56,702 nucleotides of DNA from assembly GCF_007830335.1 (NCBI RefSeq), contig NZ_VLKU01000017.1, forward strand, positions 1-56,702, written 5' to 3'. A program made the translations under genes and the position numbers. The notes below the pieces were generated by a model. That model was not told the origin of the DNA and did not search any database. It saw only the letters and a list, made by a program, of their open reading frames with translations. The first letter of the stretch is position 1. The number at the start of each line of letters is the position of its first letter. The stretch comes from Paracoccus sulfuroxidans (GTDB lineage: Bacteria; Pseudomonadota; Alphaproteobacteria; Rhodobacterales; Rhodobacteraceae). Positions 34,001-42,025 of this stretch are shown piece after piece.

Positions 34001-35146
34001 ATGAGCGGCAAAAGCCCCGACACCCCCGCCATCGCGGCACTGGATGCGGCGATCGATGCGGCCATTGCGCAGAAACGGCTGGTCGGCACGGTCGTGATGA
34101 TGGCCGAGGACGGCCAGATTACCTATTCCCGCGCCGCTGGCCTTGCCGACCGGGAAAACGGCATCGAGATGCAGCCCGGCACCTGGTTCCGCTATAGCTC
34201 GGTCACCAAGCCCTTCGTCACCATGGCCGCGCTGCAACTGATCGCGCAGCAGCGCCTCTCGCCCGAAGATCCGGTCGCGCGCTGGCTGCCCGAGTTCACC
34301 CCCGCTTTTCCCGATGGCTCCCGTCCCGAGATCACCGTCAATCACCTGATGTCGCATATGGCGGGGCTGGATTACGCCTTCGCCCAACCGCCCGGCGGTG
34401 CCTATGAAAGCGCGGGCGTGTCGGACGGCATCTCTGAACGGATGATCTCGCTGCCCGAGAATATCCGCCGCATCGCCTCGGTGCCGCTGGACCTGACGCC
34501 GGGGCAGGACTGGCGCTACTCGGTCGCGACCGACGTTCTGGGCGCGGTGATCGAGGCGGTGACCGACAGCGCCCTGCCCTTCGCCATGGCCGAGCTGGTG
34601 ACCGGACCGCTGGCGCTGGATGCCTCGTTCTTTCTGCCTGACACGACGAACCTTGCCGTGCCTTATGTCGACGGTCAGCCCGAGCCCAAACGGATGGAGG
34701 GCGTGACCCGCATCCGTGGCAACCTGCCCGAAGGCTTCAGCTATGCTTTCGACCCGCAGCGGATCACCGATCTTTCCGCCTTCCCCTCGGGCGGGGGCGG
34801 GATGGCCGGAACGGCGGAATCGGCGCTGCTGCTTCTGGAGGCGCTGCGCGAGGGCGCGTTCCTGACGCCAGATCTGCGCGCCGCCGCGACCACGAACCGC
34901 GTTCTGGGTGAACATCCGCTGCGCGGCCCCGGTTATGGCCACGGCTGGGCGGGGGCGCTGATCACCGACCCGCAGGCGGCCTCGGTCGGGCTTTCCAAGG
35001 GCAGCATCACCTGGGGTGGGATCTACGGCCATTGCTGGTTCATCGATCCGCTGCGCAAACGCACCGTCATCGCGCTGACCAACACCGCCGTCGAGGGCAT
35101 GTGCGGCCGTTTCTCGGTCGAGATGCAGCGCGCTACGGCCGCCTGA
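34001..35146 (+). CDS. Serine beta-lactamase-family hydrolase
   Basis: 381 residues. The S-x-x-K motif is SVTK at residues 67-70 (YSSVTKPFVTMAALQL). The Tyr motif is YSVATDVLG, and a C-terminal KGSITWGGIYGHCWFIDP holds the third motif region. There is no signal peptide, so it is probably a cytoplasmic esterase or transacylase rather than an antibiotic-resistance beta-lactamase. AAAGGAG lies 6 bases before ATG 34001. Length is normal. Confidence 0.88.
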   Translation: MSGKSPDTPAIAALDAAIDAAIAQKRLVGTVVMMAEDGQITYSRAAGLADRENGIEMQPGTWFRYSSVTKPFVTMAALQLIAQQRLSPEDPVARWLPEFTPAFPDGSRPEITVNHLMSHMAGLDYAFAQPPGGAYESAGVSDGISERMISLPENIRRIASVPLDLTPGQDWRYSVATDVLGAVIEAVTDSALPFAMAELVTGPLALDASFFLPDTTNLAVPYVDGQPEPKRMEGVTRIRGNLPEGFSYAFDPQRITDLSAFPSGGGGMAGTAESALLLLEALREGAFLTPDLRAAATTNRVLGEHPLRGPGYGHGWAGALITDPQAASVGLSKGSITWGGIYGHCWFIDPLRKRTVIALTNTAVEGMCGRFSVEMQRATAA

Positions 35147-35239
35147 TTCTTGACTCGCAAGGCGGCGGGGCGTATCGCGCCCCTGCCCGAGGCCGTGCTT
35201 CGGGCCGAGTCTCCGCTACCTTGTCAAAACGGATCAGAT

Positions 35240-35851
35240 ATGTCCCGCCTTCTTCCTGGCATTCTTGCCATGGCTGCCGTCGTGGTGGCCTCGAATATTT
35301 TGGTCCAGCATTTGCTGGGCGACTGGCTGACCTGGGGGGCACTGACCTATCCCCTGGCGTTTCTGGTCACCGATATCATGAACCGCGTCTATGGCCCCGC
35401 CGTCGCCCGCAAGGTGGTCTTTGCGGGCTTCCTGACCGGGGTCGCCTGTTCGGTCGTGGCCGCCGGGCTGGACAAGACGACGCTGCGCATCGCCGTCGCC
35501 TCGGGCGCGGCCTTCCTGTCGGCCCAGCTTCTGGACATCACCATCTTCAACCGCCTGCGCGGCATCAACTGGTGGCTTCCGCCGCTGGCCGCGACCGTCG
35601 CGGGCTCGGTTCTGGACACGGTGGTCTTCTTTTTCATCGCCTTCGCGCCCGCGCTTTCGGGCATTTTCCCGCATGACGACGTGGCCTGGGCCAATGAGGC
35701 GCTGCCGCTTCTGGGCGTCGGGCCGGTTCAGCCTTTATGGGTCTCGCTGGCGGTGGCGGACTGGTCGGTGAAGATGGCGCAGGCCGTTCTGGCGCTGATA
35801 CCGTTCCGCATCATTGTCGGAAATCTGATCGAAAGACGGACGCAAATCTGA
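35240..35851 (+). CDS. Queuosine-precursor transporter family protein (VUT/YhhQ)
   Basis: 203 residues, about six membrane segments. The pattern NILVQHLLGDWLTWGALTYPLAFLVTDIMNRVYGPAVARKVVFAGF fits the VUT/QPTR family, which imports queuosine precursors. AQLLDITIFNRLRG and a late DTVVFFFIAFAPA follow. ATG 35240 starts the first helix. No preQ1 riboswitch is evident in the 93-bp upstream gap, though I could not fold it. Its stop is immediately followed by a TTGACA box. Confidence 0.88.
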   Translation: MSRLLPGILAMAAVVVASNILVQHLLGDWLTWGALTYPLAFLVTDIMNRVYGPAVARKVVFAGFLTGVACSVVAAGLDKTTLRIAVASGAAFLSAQLLDITIFNRLRGINWWLPPLAATVAGSVLDTVVFFFIAFAPALSGIFPHDDVAWANEALPLLGVGPVQPLWVSLAVADWSVKMAQAVLALIPFRIIVGNLIERRTQI

Positions 35852-35916
35852 TTGACAGACACAATATTTGTGGCACGCTTCCATTTAACGGCAACATATT
35901 GAAAGGAGGTGGTCCA

Positions 35917-35973
35917 GTGTCGAGAGTGATAGTGGAGAGAGGTGTCGGGACAGTCAGGGGGGCCGTGGCCTGA
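35917..35973 (+). CDS. 18-codon ORF in the structured RNA
   Basis: GTG start with the near-perfect Shine-Dalgarno 7 bases upstream. The predicted peptide is MSRVIVERGVGTVRGAVA. Its ribosome site is on one strand of the closing helix, and the second half of the ORF forms one strand of the inner helix. It may be a leader peptide or a small protein, or the Shine-Dalgarno may serve another purpose. Conservation of the codons is not known. Confidence 0.4.
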   Translation: MSRVIVERGVGTVRGAVA

Positions 35974-36053
35974 GGGCAGCCCCAAGGGTCGTAAACCCTG
36001 ACTGGGACGGTGGTTGTACTCCAACCCTAACCGGACCATCTCCGTAGATCTCG

Positions 36054-36086
36054 CGGGCCGTTCCTCTGGGGCGGCCCGTTCTATTT
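36054..36086 (+). terminator. Terminator hairpin of the structured RNA
   Basis: CGGGCCG (36054-36060) pairs with CGGCCCG (36072-36078) over an 11-base loop, then TTCTATTT. It overlaps the 3' end of the convergent DUF1003 gene and so ends the plus-strand transcript there. Confidence 0.75.
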
Positions 36087-36833
36087 CCCGGACGCCCTGC
36101 CGTCAGTCGCGCCAAGGTCGGCCCGCGCGGCATCCGGTCCCCGAAGCTCGCGCAGAAGGTCGGTCTGGATCGCCTGAATCTCCAGCAAGCGGCGCCATTG
36201 ATGGGTCAGCTGGTGGTCGATCTTCTCGTGCAGCTGACGCAGCTCCAGCTCTGCCTTCAGGTTGATCTGGTAGTCGTTTTCCGCGCGCAGCCGGTCCTTG
36301 GCCTCCTGTCGGCGCTGGCTCATCATGATGACCGGGGCCTGAAAGGCCGCGACGCAGGACAACAGCAGGTTCAGCAGGATGAAGGGGTAAGGGTCAAAGG
36401 GCTTTGTGAAAAACCCAAGCGTGTTAAGGCCCATCCAGCCGACCAGCACGCAGGAAAACAACAGGATGAAGCCCCAGGAGCCGCCAATCTCGGCCACGCG
36501 ATCCGCCAGACGCGCGCCGAAGGTCATCGGCTCGACCGACTCGCGGGCGGTTTGCAGGGTCAGCAATTCGCCCTGCTCCAGCGCCTCGACAACGCCTGCC
36601 TCAAGTGCGCCCAGCTCGCCCGTCTCATCCGCCAGAAGCTGGGTCAGGTAAAGCTGGCGGTACTTCGCCATGCAATCGCGACAGATCATCCCGTCCGGTC
36701 GCAGATCGGGCCGATCCTTGCGGATAAGGTCAGCCAGCATGGTCCGGTTCATCGACAGCGGGACAAGATCGCCCACAGGCGTGGACTTGCCGCAGATCGC
36801 GCAGGGGGCTGTCGCTGAGGGGTCGTCGGTCAT
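36081..36833 (-). CDS. DUF1003 membrane protein with N-terminal zinc-ribbon
   Basis: 250 residues. An N-terminal four-Cys pattern (CAICG and CRDC, about residues 11-53) suggests a zinc ribbon. A membrane pair (GSWGFILLFSCVLVGWMGLNTL, PYPFILLNLLLSCVAAFQAPVIMMSQRRQ) is the DUF1003 signature. A long charged helix (KDRLRAENDYQINLKAELELRQLHEKIDHQL) follows. Start at 36833; the longer in-frame ATG at 37082 would lie across the choX start. Function unknown. Confidence 0.88.
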   Translation of the reverse strand: MTDDPSATAPCAICGKSTPVGDLVPLSMNRTMLADLIRKDRPDLRPDGMICRDCMAKYRQLYLTQLLADETGELGALEAGVVEALEQGELLTLQTARESVEPMTFGARLADRVAEIGGSWGFILLFSCVLVGWMGLNTLGFFTKPFDPYPFILLNLLLSCVAAFQAPVIMMSQRRQEAKDRLRAENDYQINLKAELELRQLHEKIDHQLTHQWRRLLEIQAIQTDLLRELRGPDAARADLGATDGRASGK

Positions 36834-36957
36834 GGGCCTGCCTTCACAAAAGGACCTGCGCCGCCACAGCGCAAGCGGGGTTGCGCTGATGGGCATGGGG
36901 GATATCAATATGATTATCTGTCCCGAGTTGTCACCGTCACGTTGAAGCAAGGATGCC

Positions 36958-37896
36958 ATGAGCAAGATCATCAAAGCCACCGTCGCCGCAGTTGCCCTGA
37001 CCGCCGCCATGCCCGCCCTTGCCGATGACGCCGCGACCTGCGGAACCGTGCGGCTTTCCGACCCCGGCTGGACCGACATCACCGCGACGAATGGCGTGGC
37101 GAACGCCCTTCTGACCGGGCTGGGCTATACGCCCGACATCAAGACGCTGTCGGTGCCCATCGGCTATGAGGCGCTGAAAAACGGCGAAACCGATGTGTTT
37201 CTGGGCAACTGGATGCCCGCGCAGCAGAAATTCCGCGATGATCTGGACGCCTCGGGCAAAACCGAGGAGCTGGTCCAGAACCTGACCGGCGCGAAGTTCA
37301 CCCTGGCCGTGACCGACGCCATCAAGGATCTGCCGGTCAAGGATTTCGCCGATCTGGACGCCCATAAGGACGCTTTTCAGGGCAAGATCTACGGGATCGA
37401 GCCCGGCGCGCCCGCCAACCAGTCGATCCAGAAGATGATCGACGCCGACAAGTTCGGTCTTGGCGACTGGGAACTGGTCGAGTCGAGCGAACAGGGCATG
37501 CTGGCGCAGGTGCAGCGCAACGACGGCGCGGGCACGCCTTCGGTCTTTCTGGCCTGGGCGCCGCATCCGATGAACGTCAAGATGAACGTGATCTATCTGA
37601 CCGGCGGGGATGAGGAATTCGGCCCCGATTTCGGCGGCGCGACCGTGCATACCGTCGCGCGCAAGGAATGGGTCGCGGCCTGCCCGAATGCGGCGAAGCT
37701 GTTTTCGCAACTGGTGTTCGACGTCGACATTGAGAACGTCCTGATGGGCAATATCCTTGACGATGCGATGGACCCGGCCGAGGCCGCGAAAGCCTGGATC
37801 GCCGCCAATCCCGATCGGGTCGGGACCTGGCTGGAGGGCGTCACCACCCTTGACGGGCAACCCGGCGCGGATGCGGTTCTGGCCTCGGTGAAGTGA
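36958..37896 (+). CDS. choX: Choline ABC transporter substrate-binding protein
   Basis: 312 residues. Signal peptide ending MPALA|DD. The binding-protein pattern is CGTVRLSDPGWTDITATNGVANALLTGLGY, VFLGNWMPAQQKF, GIEPGAPANQSI and AWAPHPMN. Trp and Tyr residues typical of the quaternary-amine cage are present. Upstream of betC, which releases choline from choline-O-sulfate, so choline is a sensible ligand. No permease (choW) or ATPase (choV) is adjacent, which is unusual. The start at 36958 follows AAGCAAGG weakly. Confidence 0.9.
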   Translation: MSKIIKATVAAVALTAAMPALADDAATCGTVRLSDPGWTDITATNGVANALLTGLGYTPDIKTLSVPIGYEALKNGETDVFLGNWMPAQQKFRDDLDASGKTEELVQNLTGAKFTLAVTDAIKDLPVKDFADLDAHKDAFQGKIYGIEPGAPANQSIQKMIDADKFGLGDWELVESSEQGMLAQVQRNDGAGTPSVFLAWAPHPMNVKMNVIYLTGGDEEFGPDFGGATVHTVARKEWVAACPNAAKLFSQLVFDVDIENVLMGNILDDAMDPAEAAKAWIAANPDRVGTWLEGVTTLDGQPGADAVLASVK

Positions 37897-37897
37897 A

Positions 37898-39394
37898 TTG
37901 ACGAAACCGAATATCCTGATCCTGATGGCCGACCAGCTGTCAGGGGTGCTGTTTCCCGATGGTCCTGCCGAATTTCTGCATACGCCGAACCTGAAGCGGC
38001 TGGCCGCACGCTCGGTCCGTTACCGCAACGCCTATACCGGCAGCCCGCTTTGCGCGCCGGGGCGCGCGAGCTTCATGTCCGGGCAGTTGCCGCGCCGGAC
38101 GCGGGTCTATGACAATGCGGCCGAGTTCGCCTCGGACATCCCGACCTATGCGCATCACCTGCGCCGGGCGGGCTATCAGACCACGCTGTCGGGCAAGATG
38201 CATTTCGTCGGCCCCGACCAGCTGCACGGGTTTGAGGAACGGCTGACCACCGACATCTATCCCGCCGATTTCGGCTGGACCCCGGATTACCGCAAGCCGG
38301 GCGAGCGGATCGATTGGTGGTATCATAACCTTGGCTCGGTCACCGGCGCGGGCGTGGCCGAAATCACCAACCAGTACGAATATGACGATGAGGTCGCCTA
38401 TCACGCCTGCCGCAAGCTTTACGATCTGTCGCGCGGGGCCGATGACCGTCCCTGGTGTCTGACCGTCAGCTTTACCCATCCGCACGATCCCTTTGTCGCG
38501 CGGCGGAAGTATTGGGATCTGTATGAGGGCGCGGCCGAGCTGGCCGCTCCGCCCGCGATTGCCTATGAGGATCAGGACCCGCATGCGCAGCGCCTGATGG
38601 ATGCCTGCGATTTCCGGGGCCTTGAGGTGACCGAGGAGGACATCCGCCGCTCGCGTCAGGCCTATTTCGCCAATATCACCTATATCGACGACAAGATCGG
38701 CGAGATCCTCGATGTGCTGGAGCGCACCCGGCAGGAGGCAATCATCGTCTTCCTGTCCGATCACGGCGAAATGCTGGGTGAGCGCGGGCTGTGGTTCAAG
38801 ATGAACTTCTTCGAGCAATCGGCGCGGGTGCCGCTGATGATCTCGGCCCCCGGGATGGATCCGGGGTTGGAGGAAGCGCCGGTCTCGACCACCGATGTTC
38901 TTCCCACCTTGTGCGAATTGGCGGGTATTTCAACAACGGAGATTGCGCCATGGACCGATGGCGTCAGCCTTGCCCAAGGGGCGGCGGCGCGCGGGCCGGT
39001 GGCGATGGAATATGCGGCCGAGGGCTCGATCACGCCTCTGGTGGGGCTGGTCGACGGCGGTTGGAAATATGTGGCCTGCGCCGCCGATCCCGAGATGCTG
39101 TTCAATCTGCGTGATGATCCGGGTGAGCGGGTCAATCTGGCCGCTGACCCTGCGGCTCAGGGGCGGCTCGAGCACATGCGGGCGTTGGCGGCGGAACGCT
39201 GGGATCTGGGGGCCTATGACGCCGAGGTGCGCGAAAGTCAGGCGCGGCGCTGGATCGTCTATGAGGCGCTGCGCAATGGATCCTACTATCCGTGGGATTA
39301 TCAGCCGCTGATGAAGGCCTCCGAGCGTTACATGCGCAACCATATGGACCTGAACATTCTGGAAGAATCGAAGCGCTTCCCGAGGGGCGAATGA
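37898..39394 (+). CDS. betC: Choline-sulfatase
   Basis: 498 residues. Hydrolyses choline-O-sulfate to choline and sulfate. N-terminal metal site NILILMADQLSG. Sulfatase signature SPLCAPGRASFMSG with the formylglycine-forming Cys52. HTHPHDPFV-type words (SFTHPHDPFVARRKYW) and SDHGEMLGERGLWFKMNFFE follow, and the BetC-type C-terminus is NGSYYPWDYQPLMKASERYMRNHMDL. The start is forced to TTG 37898: a stop lies just upstream in frame and the next ATG (37925) is inside the metal-site strand. It starts 2 bp after choX. Confidence 0.95.
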   Translation: MTKPNILILMADQLSGVLFPDGPAEFLHTPNLKRLAARSVRYRNAYTGSPLCAPGRASFMSGQLPRRTRVYDNAAEFASDIPTYAHHLRRAGYQTTLSGKMHFVGPDQLHGFEERLTTDIYPADFGWTPDYRKPGERIDWWYHNLGSVTGAGVAEITNQYEYDDEVAYHACRKLYDLSRGADDRPWCLTVSFTHPHDPFVARRKYWDLYEGAAELAAPPAIAYEDQDPHAQRLMDACDFRGLEVTEEDIRRSRQAYFANITYIDDKIGEILDVLERTRQEAIIVFLSDHGEMLGERGLWFKMNFFEQSARVPLMISAPGMDPGLEEAPVSTTDVLPTLCELAGISTTEIAPWTDGVSLAQGAAARGPVAMEYAAEGSITPLVGLVDGGWKYVACAADPEMLFNLRDDPGERVNLAADPAAQGRLEHMRALAAERWDLGAYDAEVRESQARRWIVYEALRNGSYYPWDYQPLMKASERYMRNHMDLNILEESKRFPRGE

Positions 39395-40284
39395 GCGGCT
39401 CGCGCCAGCCCAGCACAGGGCGGATCGAGCGGCGTCTGGGCGATTGGGCGCGGGCCCATCTGCCCTTTGCGGTGCGCGAATTGGTAATGTTCGTGCTGAA
39501 GCAGGGCTGGGCCTGTCTGTTTGGCGGGCTGTTGCTTCTAGCGCTGCTGGGTACGCGCATGTTCTGGCAGCCGGATTGGGCGTTTCACCGCTATGACGCG
39601 CTGTTTCTGTTCGCCATCGCGACGCAGGCCGCCTTTCTGGTCTTCAAGCTGGAGACCTGGGACGAGGCGCGGGTGATCTTGCTGTTTCACCTGACCGGTA
39701 CACTGATGGAGTGGTTCAAGGTCAGCGCCGGGTCATGGGCCTATCCGGATCCGGGGCTGTTCAAGGTGATGGGCGTGCCGCTGTTTTCCGGCTTCATGTA
39801 TGCCAGCGTCGGCAGCTATATGGCCCGCGTCATCCGCATTTTCGACATGCGCTTTGCGCCCTATCCGCCCTTCTGGGTTACGCTGCTGCTGGCGGTGGCG
39901 ATCTATGTGAATTTCTTTGCCCATCACTTCCTGCCTGACATCCGGCTGGGGCTGTTTGCGGCGACGGTGGTGATCTATTGGCGCACGATGATCTGGTTCC
40001 GGATCTCGGACCGGGACTGGCGGATGCCGCTGCCGGTGGCCGCGTTCCTGTCCAGCATCGCGCTGTGGGTGGCCGAGAATGTGGGCACGGCCACGGGCAC
40101 ATGGCTTTACGCCGGGCAGCAGGCCGGAAAGATGGTCAGCTTCCACAAGGTCGGCGCGTGGTATCTGTTGCTTTACGTGGCCTTTGTCACCGTGACGCTG
40201 GTATCGCGCGGCGCGCTTTACCGGGAGGCCCTGCCCGCGACGGGAAGGCCTCGCGCCGCCGCCGTGGCTGCGTCCGGCACCTGA
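39391..40284 (+). CDS. DUF817 membrane protein
   Basis: 297 residues, about eight hydrophobic segments. KLETWDEARVILLFHLTGTLMEWFKVSAGSWAYPDPGLFKVMGVPLFSGFMYASVGSYMARVIRIF is the DUF817 core (YoaT-like in Bacillus). Function unknown. The start at 39391 overlaps the betC stop (ATGA), so it is co-translated with betC, an unusual partner suggesting transport or membrane-associated handling of a choline compound (inference). Confidence 0.85.
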   Translation: MSGSRQPSTGRIERRLGDWARAHLPFAVRELVMFVLKQGWACLFGGLLLLALLGTRMFWQPDWAFHRYDALFLFAIATQAAFLVFKLETWDEARVILLFHLTGTLMEWFKVSAGSWAYPDPGLFKVMGVPLFSGFMYASVGSYMARVIRIFDMRFAPYPPFWVTLLLAVAIYVNFFAHHFLPDIRLGLFAATVVIYWRTMIWFRISDRDWRMPLPVAAFLSSIALWVAENVGTATGTWLYAGQQAGKMVSFHKVGAWYLLLYVAFVTVTLVSRGALYREALPATGRPRAAAVAASGT

Positions 40285-40287
40285 GGC

Positions 40288-40309
40288 GGCGCACGGAAAC
40301 CCGTGCGCC
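40288..40309. terminator. Hairpin between convergent DUF817 and thiolase genes
   Basis: A perfect 9-bp stem GGCGCACGG/CCGTGCGCC with a four-base AAAC loop. It sits within the 34-bp gap between two convergent stops. No T-run follows on either strand, so termination may be factor-assisted. Confidence 0.5.
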
Positions 40310-40318
40310 CGCGCTTTC

Positions 40319-41500
40319 TCAGATCCGCTCGATCGCGAGGGCAATGCCCTGACCGCCGCCGATGCACATGGTGATCAGCGCTTTCTTCCCGTTGATCCGG
40401 TCCAGCTCATACATGGCCTTGACGGTCAGGATGGCCCCCGTCGCGCCGACCGGATGGCCCAGAGCGATGGCACCGCCGTTCGGGTTGACCTTGGCCGGAT
40501 CGAGGCCCAGCCCGCGATTGACCGCAATCGCCTGCGCCGCGAAGGCCTCGTTCGACTCGATGACGTCGAAATCGCCGACCGAGAGGCCGGTCTGTTCCAG
40601 CAGTTTCTTCACCGCCGGGATCGGCCCGTTGCCCATGACGCGCGGCGGCACGCCCGCCACCGCATAGCCCAGCACCTTGAAGCGCGGCGCGAGCCCCGCC
40701 TGTTTCGCCGCGCCTGCGCGCGCCAGAACCACCGCCGCCGCGCCATCATTGATGCCCGAGGCATTGCCCGCCGTCACCGTGCCATCCTTGACGAAAGCCG
40801 GGCGCAGGCCCGCCAGCTTGTCGGCATCGGTGGCCTTCGGATGCTCATCGGTGTCGAAGGCGACCATGCCCTTGCGGGTCTTGATCTCGACCGGGACGAT
40901 CTGGTCCTTGAACCGGCCCTCGGCGATGGCTTTGGCCGCACGGTTCTGGCTTTCCAGCGCGAAATCGTCCTGATCCTTGCGGGTGATCGAGGTCTCGGTC
41001 GCGACATTTTCCGCCGTCACGCCCATATGCCCGGTGCCCATGGGACAGGTCAGCGCGCCGACCATCATGTCCAGCATCTGCGTATCGCCCATCTTGGCGC
41101 CGAAGCGTGCCGTGGTCGAGGCATAGGGGGCGCGGCTCATCGATTCGGCCCCGCCTGCGACGGCGAAATCGGCATCGCCCAGACGCAGCGCCTGCACGGC
41201 GGAAACGATGGCCTGCGCGCCCGACCCGCACAGCCGGTTCACGTTCATCGCGGGCGTGGTGTCGGGGATGCCCGCATCCAGCATGGCGACGCGCGAGAGA
41301 TACATGTCGCGCGGCTCGGTGTTGATGACATGGCCAAAGACCACCGTTCCGATCTGATCAGGCGTCAGGCCTGCGCGCTCGACTGCCGCCTTGGTCACGA
41401 AGGTCGCCAGCTGGATCGGGGTCACCGCCGCCAGACTGCCGCCAAAGCCACCGATGGCGGTCCGGGCACCGGACAGGATCACGATATCGTCGTCGGACAT
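40319..41500 (-). CDS. Acetyl-CoA acetyltransferase (thiolase)
   Basis: 393 residues. Claisen condensation or cleavage of acetoacetyl-CoA. Active Cys91 in VNRLCGSGAQAI, the substrate loop GGAESMSRAPY, and the C-terminal NPNGGAIALGHPVGATGA (His) and MCIGGGQGIAL (second Cys) are intact. It is an atoB/phbA-type enzyme; the gene name cannot be chosen because several thiolases are expected per genome. Start at 41500 fits the family N-terminus (DIVILSGARTAIGGFGG). Divergent from the ModE-like regulator. Confidence 0.92.
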   Translation of the reverse strand: MSDDDIVILSGARTAIGGFGGSLAAVTPIQLATFVTKAAVERAGLTPDQIGTVVFGHVINTEPRDMYLSRVAMLDAGIPDTTPAMNVNRLCGSGAQAIVSAVQALRLGDADFAVAGGAESMSRAPYASTTARFGAKMGDTQMLDMMVGALTCPMGTGHMGVTAENVATETSITRKDQDDFALESQNRAAKAIAEGRFKDQIVPVEIKTRKGMVAFDTDEHPKATDADKLAGLRPAFVKDGTVTAGNASGINDGAAAVVLARAGAAKQAGLAPRFKVLGYAVAGVPPRVMGNGPIPAVKKLLEQTGLSVGDFDVIESNEAFAAQAIAVNRGLGLDPAKVNPNGGAIALGHPVGATGAILTVKAMYELDRINGKKALITMCIGGGQGIALAIERI

Positions 41501-41599
41501 TTCAATGCACCTCGCTAAATGGGTCCGCCACGCGTGGGAACGGAAGGGAACTCGCTTCCAGACTTGCACAGCCGCGCGGGCTCGCCAAGAATGCACGCC

Positions 41600-41959
41600 A
41601 TGGAAAACGATCCCCGTCTCAGCCTTCGGCTGCATTTCACTCAAGGGTTGACCTTTGGTCGCGGCAAGGCCGATCTGCTGCGGCTGATTGACGAGCAGGG
41701 CTCGATCTCGGCCGCCGGTCGCGCCATGAACATGAGCTATCGCCGCGCCTGGGCGCTGGTCGAAGAGATGAACCTGGCTTTCAACCAGCCGCTGGTCGAC
41801 AGCAGCCGCGGCGGGGCGAAGGGCGGGGGCGCGCAGCTGACCCCGACCGGCCGCCAGATGCTGGCCGATTACACCGCGCTGGAGGAACTGTTGCGCCGCG
41901 AAGGTGACGGAGAGCTGCTGCGGATGCGTGCCGCCCTCAAGGGTTATGCACCGCAGTAA
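41600..41959 (+). CDS. modE: ModE-like transcriptional regulator, DNA-binding domain only
   Basis: 119 residues. LysR-type winged helix-turn-helix: RGKADLLRLIDEQGSISAAGRAMNMSYRRAWALVEEMNLAFNQPLVDSSRGGAKGGGAQLTPTGRQMLADY is the ModE DNA-binding domain. The C-terminal molybdate-binding (TOBE) domains of classical ModE are missing, so metal sensing is not obvious. ATG 41600 is preferred; ATG 41591 in frame is possible. It lies 66 bp ahead of modA. Confidence 0.88.
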   Translation: MENDPRLSLRLHFTQGLTFGRGKADLLRLIDEQGSISAAGRAMNMSYRRAWALVEEMNLAFNQPLVDSSRGGAKGGGAQLTPTGRQMLADYTALEELLRREGDGELLRMRAALKGYAPQ

Positions 41960-41988
41960 ATAACGCTTGTCTTTCGTAAAATCCGGCA

Positions 41989-42010
41989 GTTATGCTTAGC
42001 GCAACATAAC
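41989..42010. promoter_or_regulatory. Candidate ModE operator over the modABC promoter
   Basis: Inverted repeat GTTATG-N10-CATAAC, like the CGTTAT/ATAACG half-sites of ModE boxes. A possible promoter (TTGTCT 41967-41972, TATGCT 41991-41996, 18-bp spacer) has its -10 inside the left arm, as expected for repression. Confidence 0.6.
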
Positions 42011-42025
42011 GAATGGATCACGTCG

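Larger units (their letters stand above)
35895..36086 (+). ncRNA. Structured RNA candidate with 16S-tail complementarity
   Basis: A GC-rich unit between two genes. GAAAGGAGGTGGTCCAG (35901-35917) pairs with the 16S rRNA 3' tail over 17 nt with one G-U. GGAGGTGGTCC (35905-35915) also pairs with GGACCATCTCC (36033-36043), 11 bp with one G-U, closing the molecule. Inside are CAGTCAGGG (35951-35959) with CCCTGACTG (35996-36004), 9 bp; GGTTG with CAACC (36012-36026); and an alternative AGGGT/ACCCT hairpin (35985-35999). A terminator hairpin follows at 36054-36078. TTGACA at 35852-35857 may be the -35 box, with no good -10. The transcript start is not known. No known Rfam family came to mind. Confidence 0.55.

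Noticed and set aside
34001..35146. Calling the serine hydrolase an antibiotic-resistance beta-lactamase.
   Set aside because: No signal peptide and only the shared SxxK fold words; esterase-type members are common.
35150..35239. A preQ1 riboswitch ahead of the queuosine-precursor transporter.
   Set aside because: The short gap shows no recognisable preQ1 aptamer words; a folding search would be needed to be sure.
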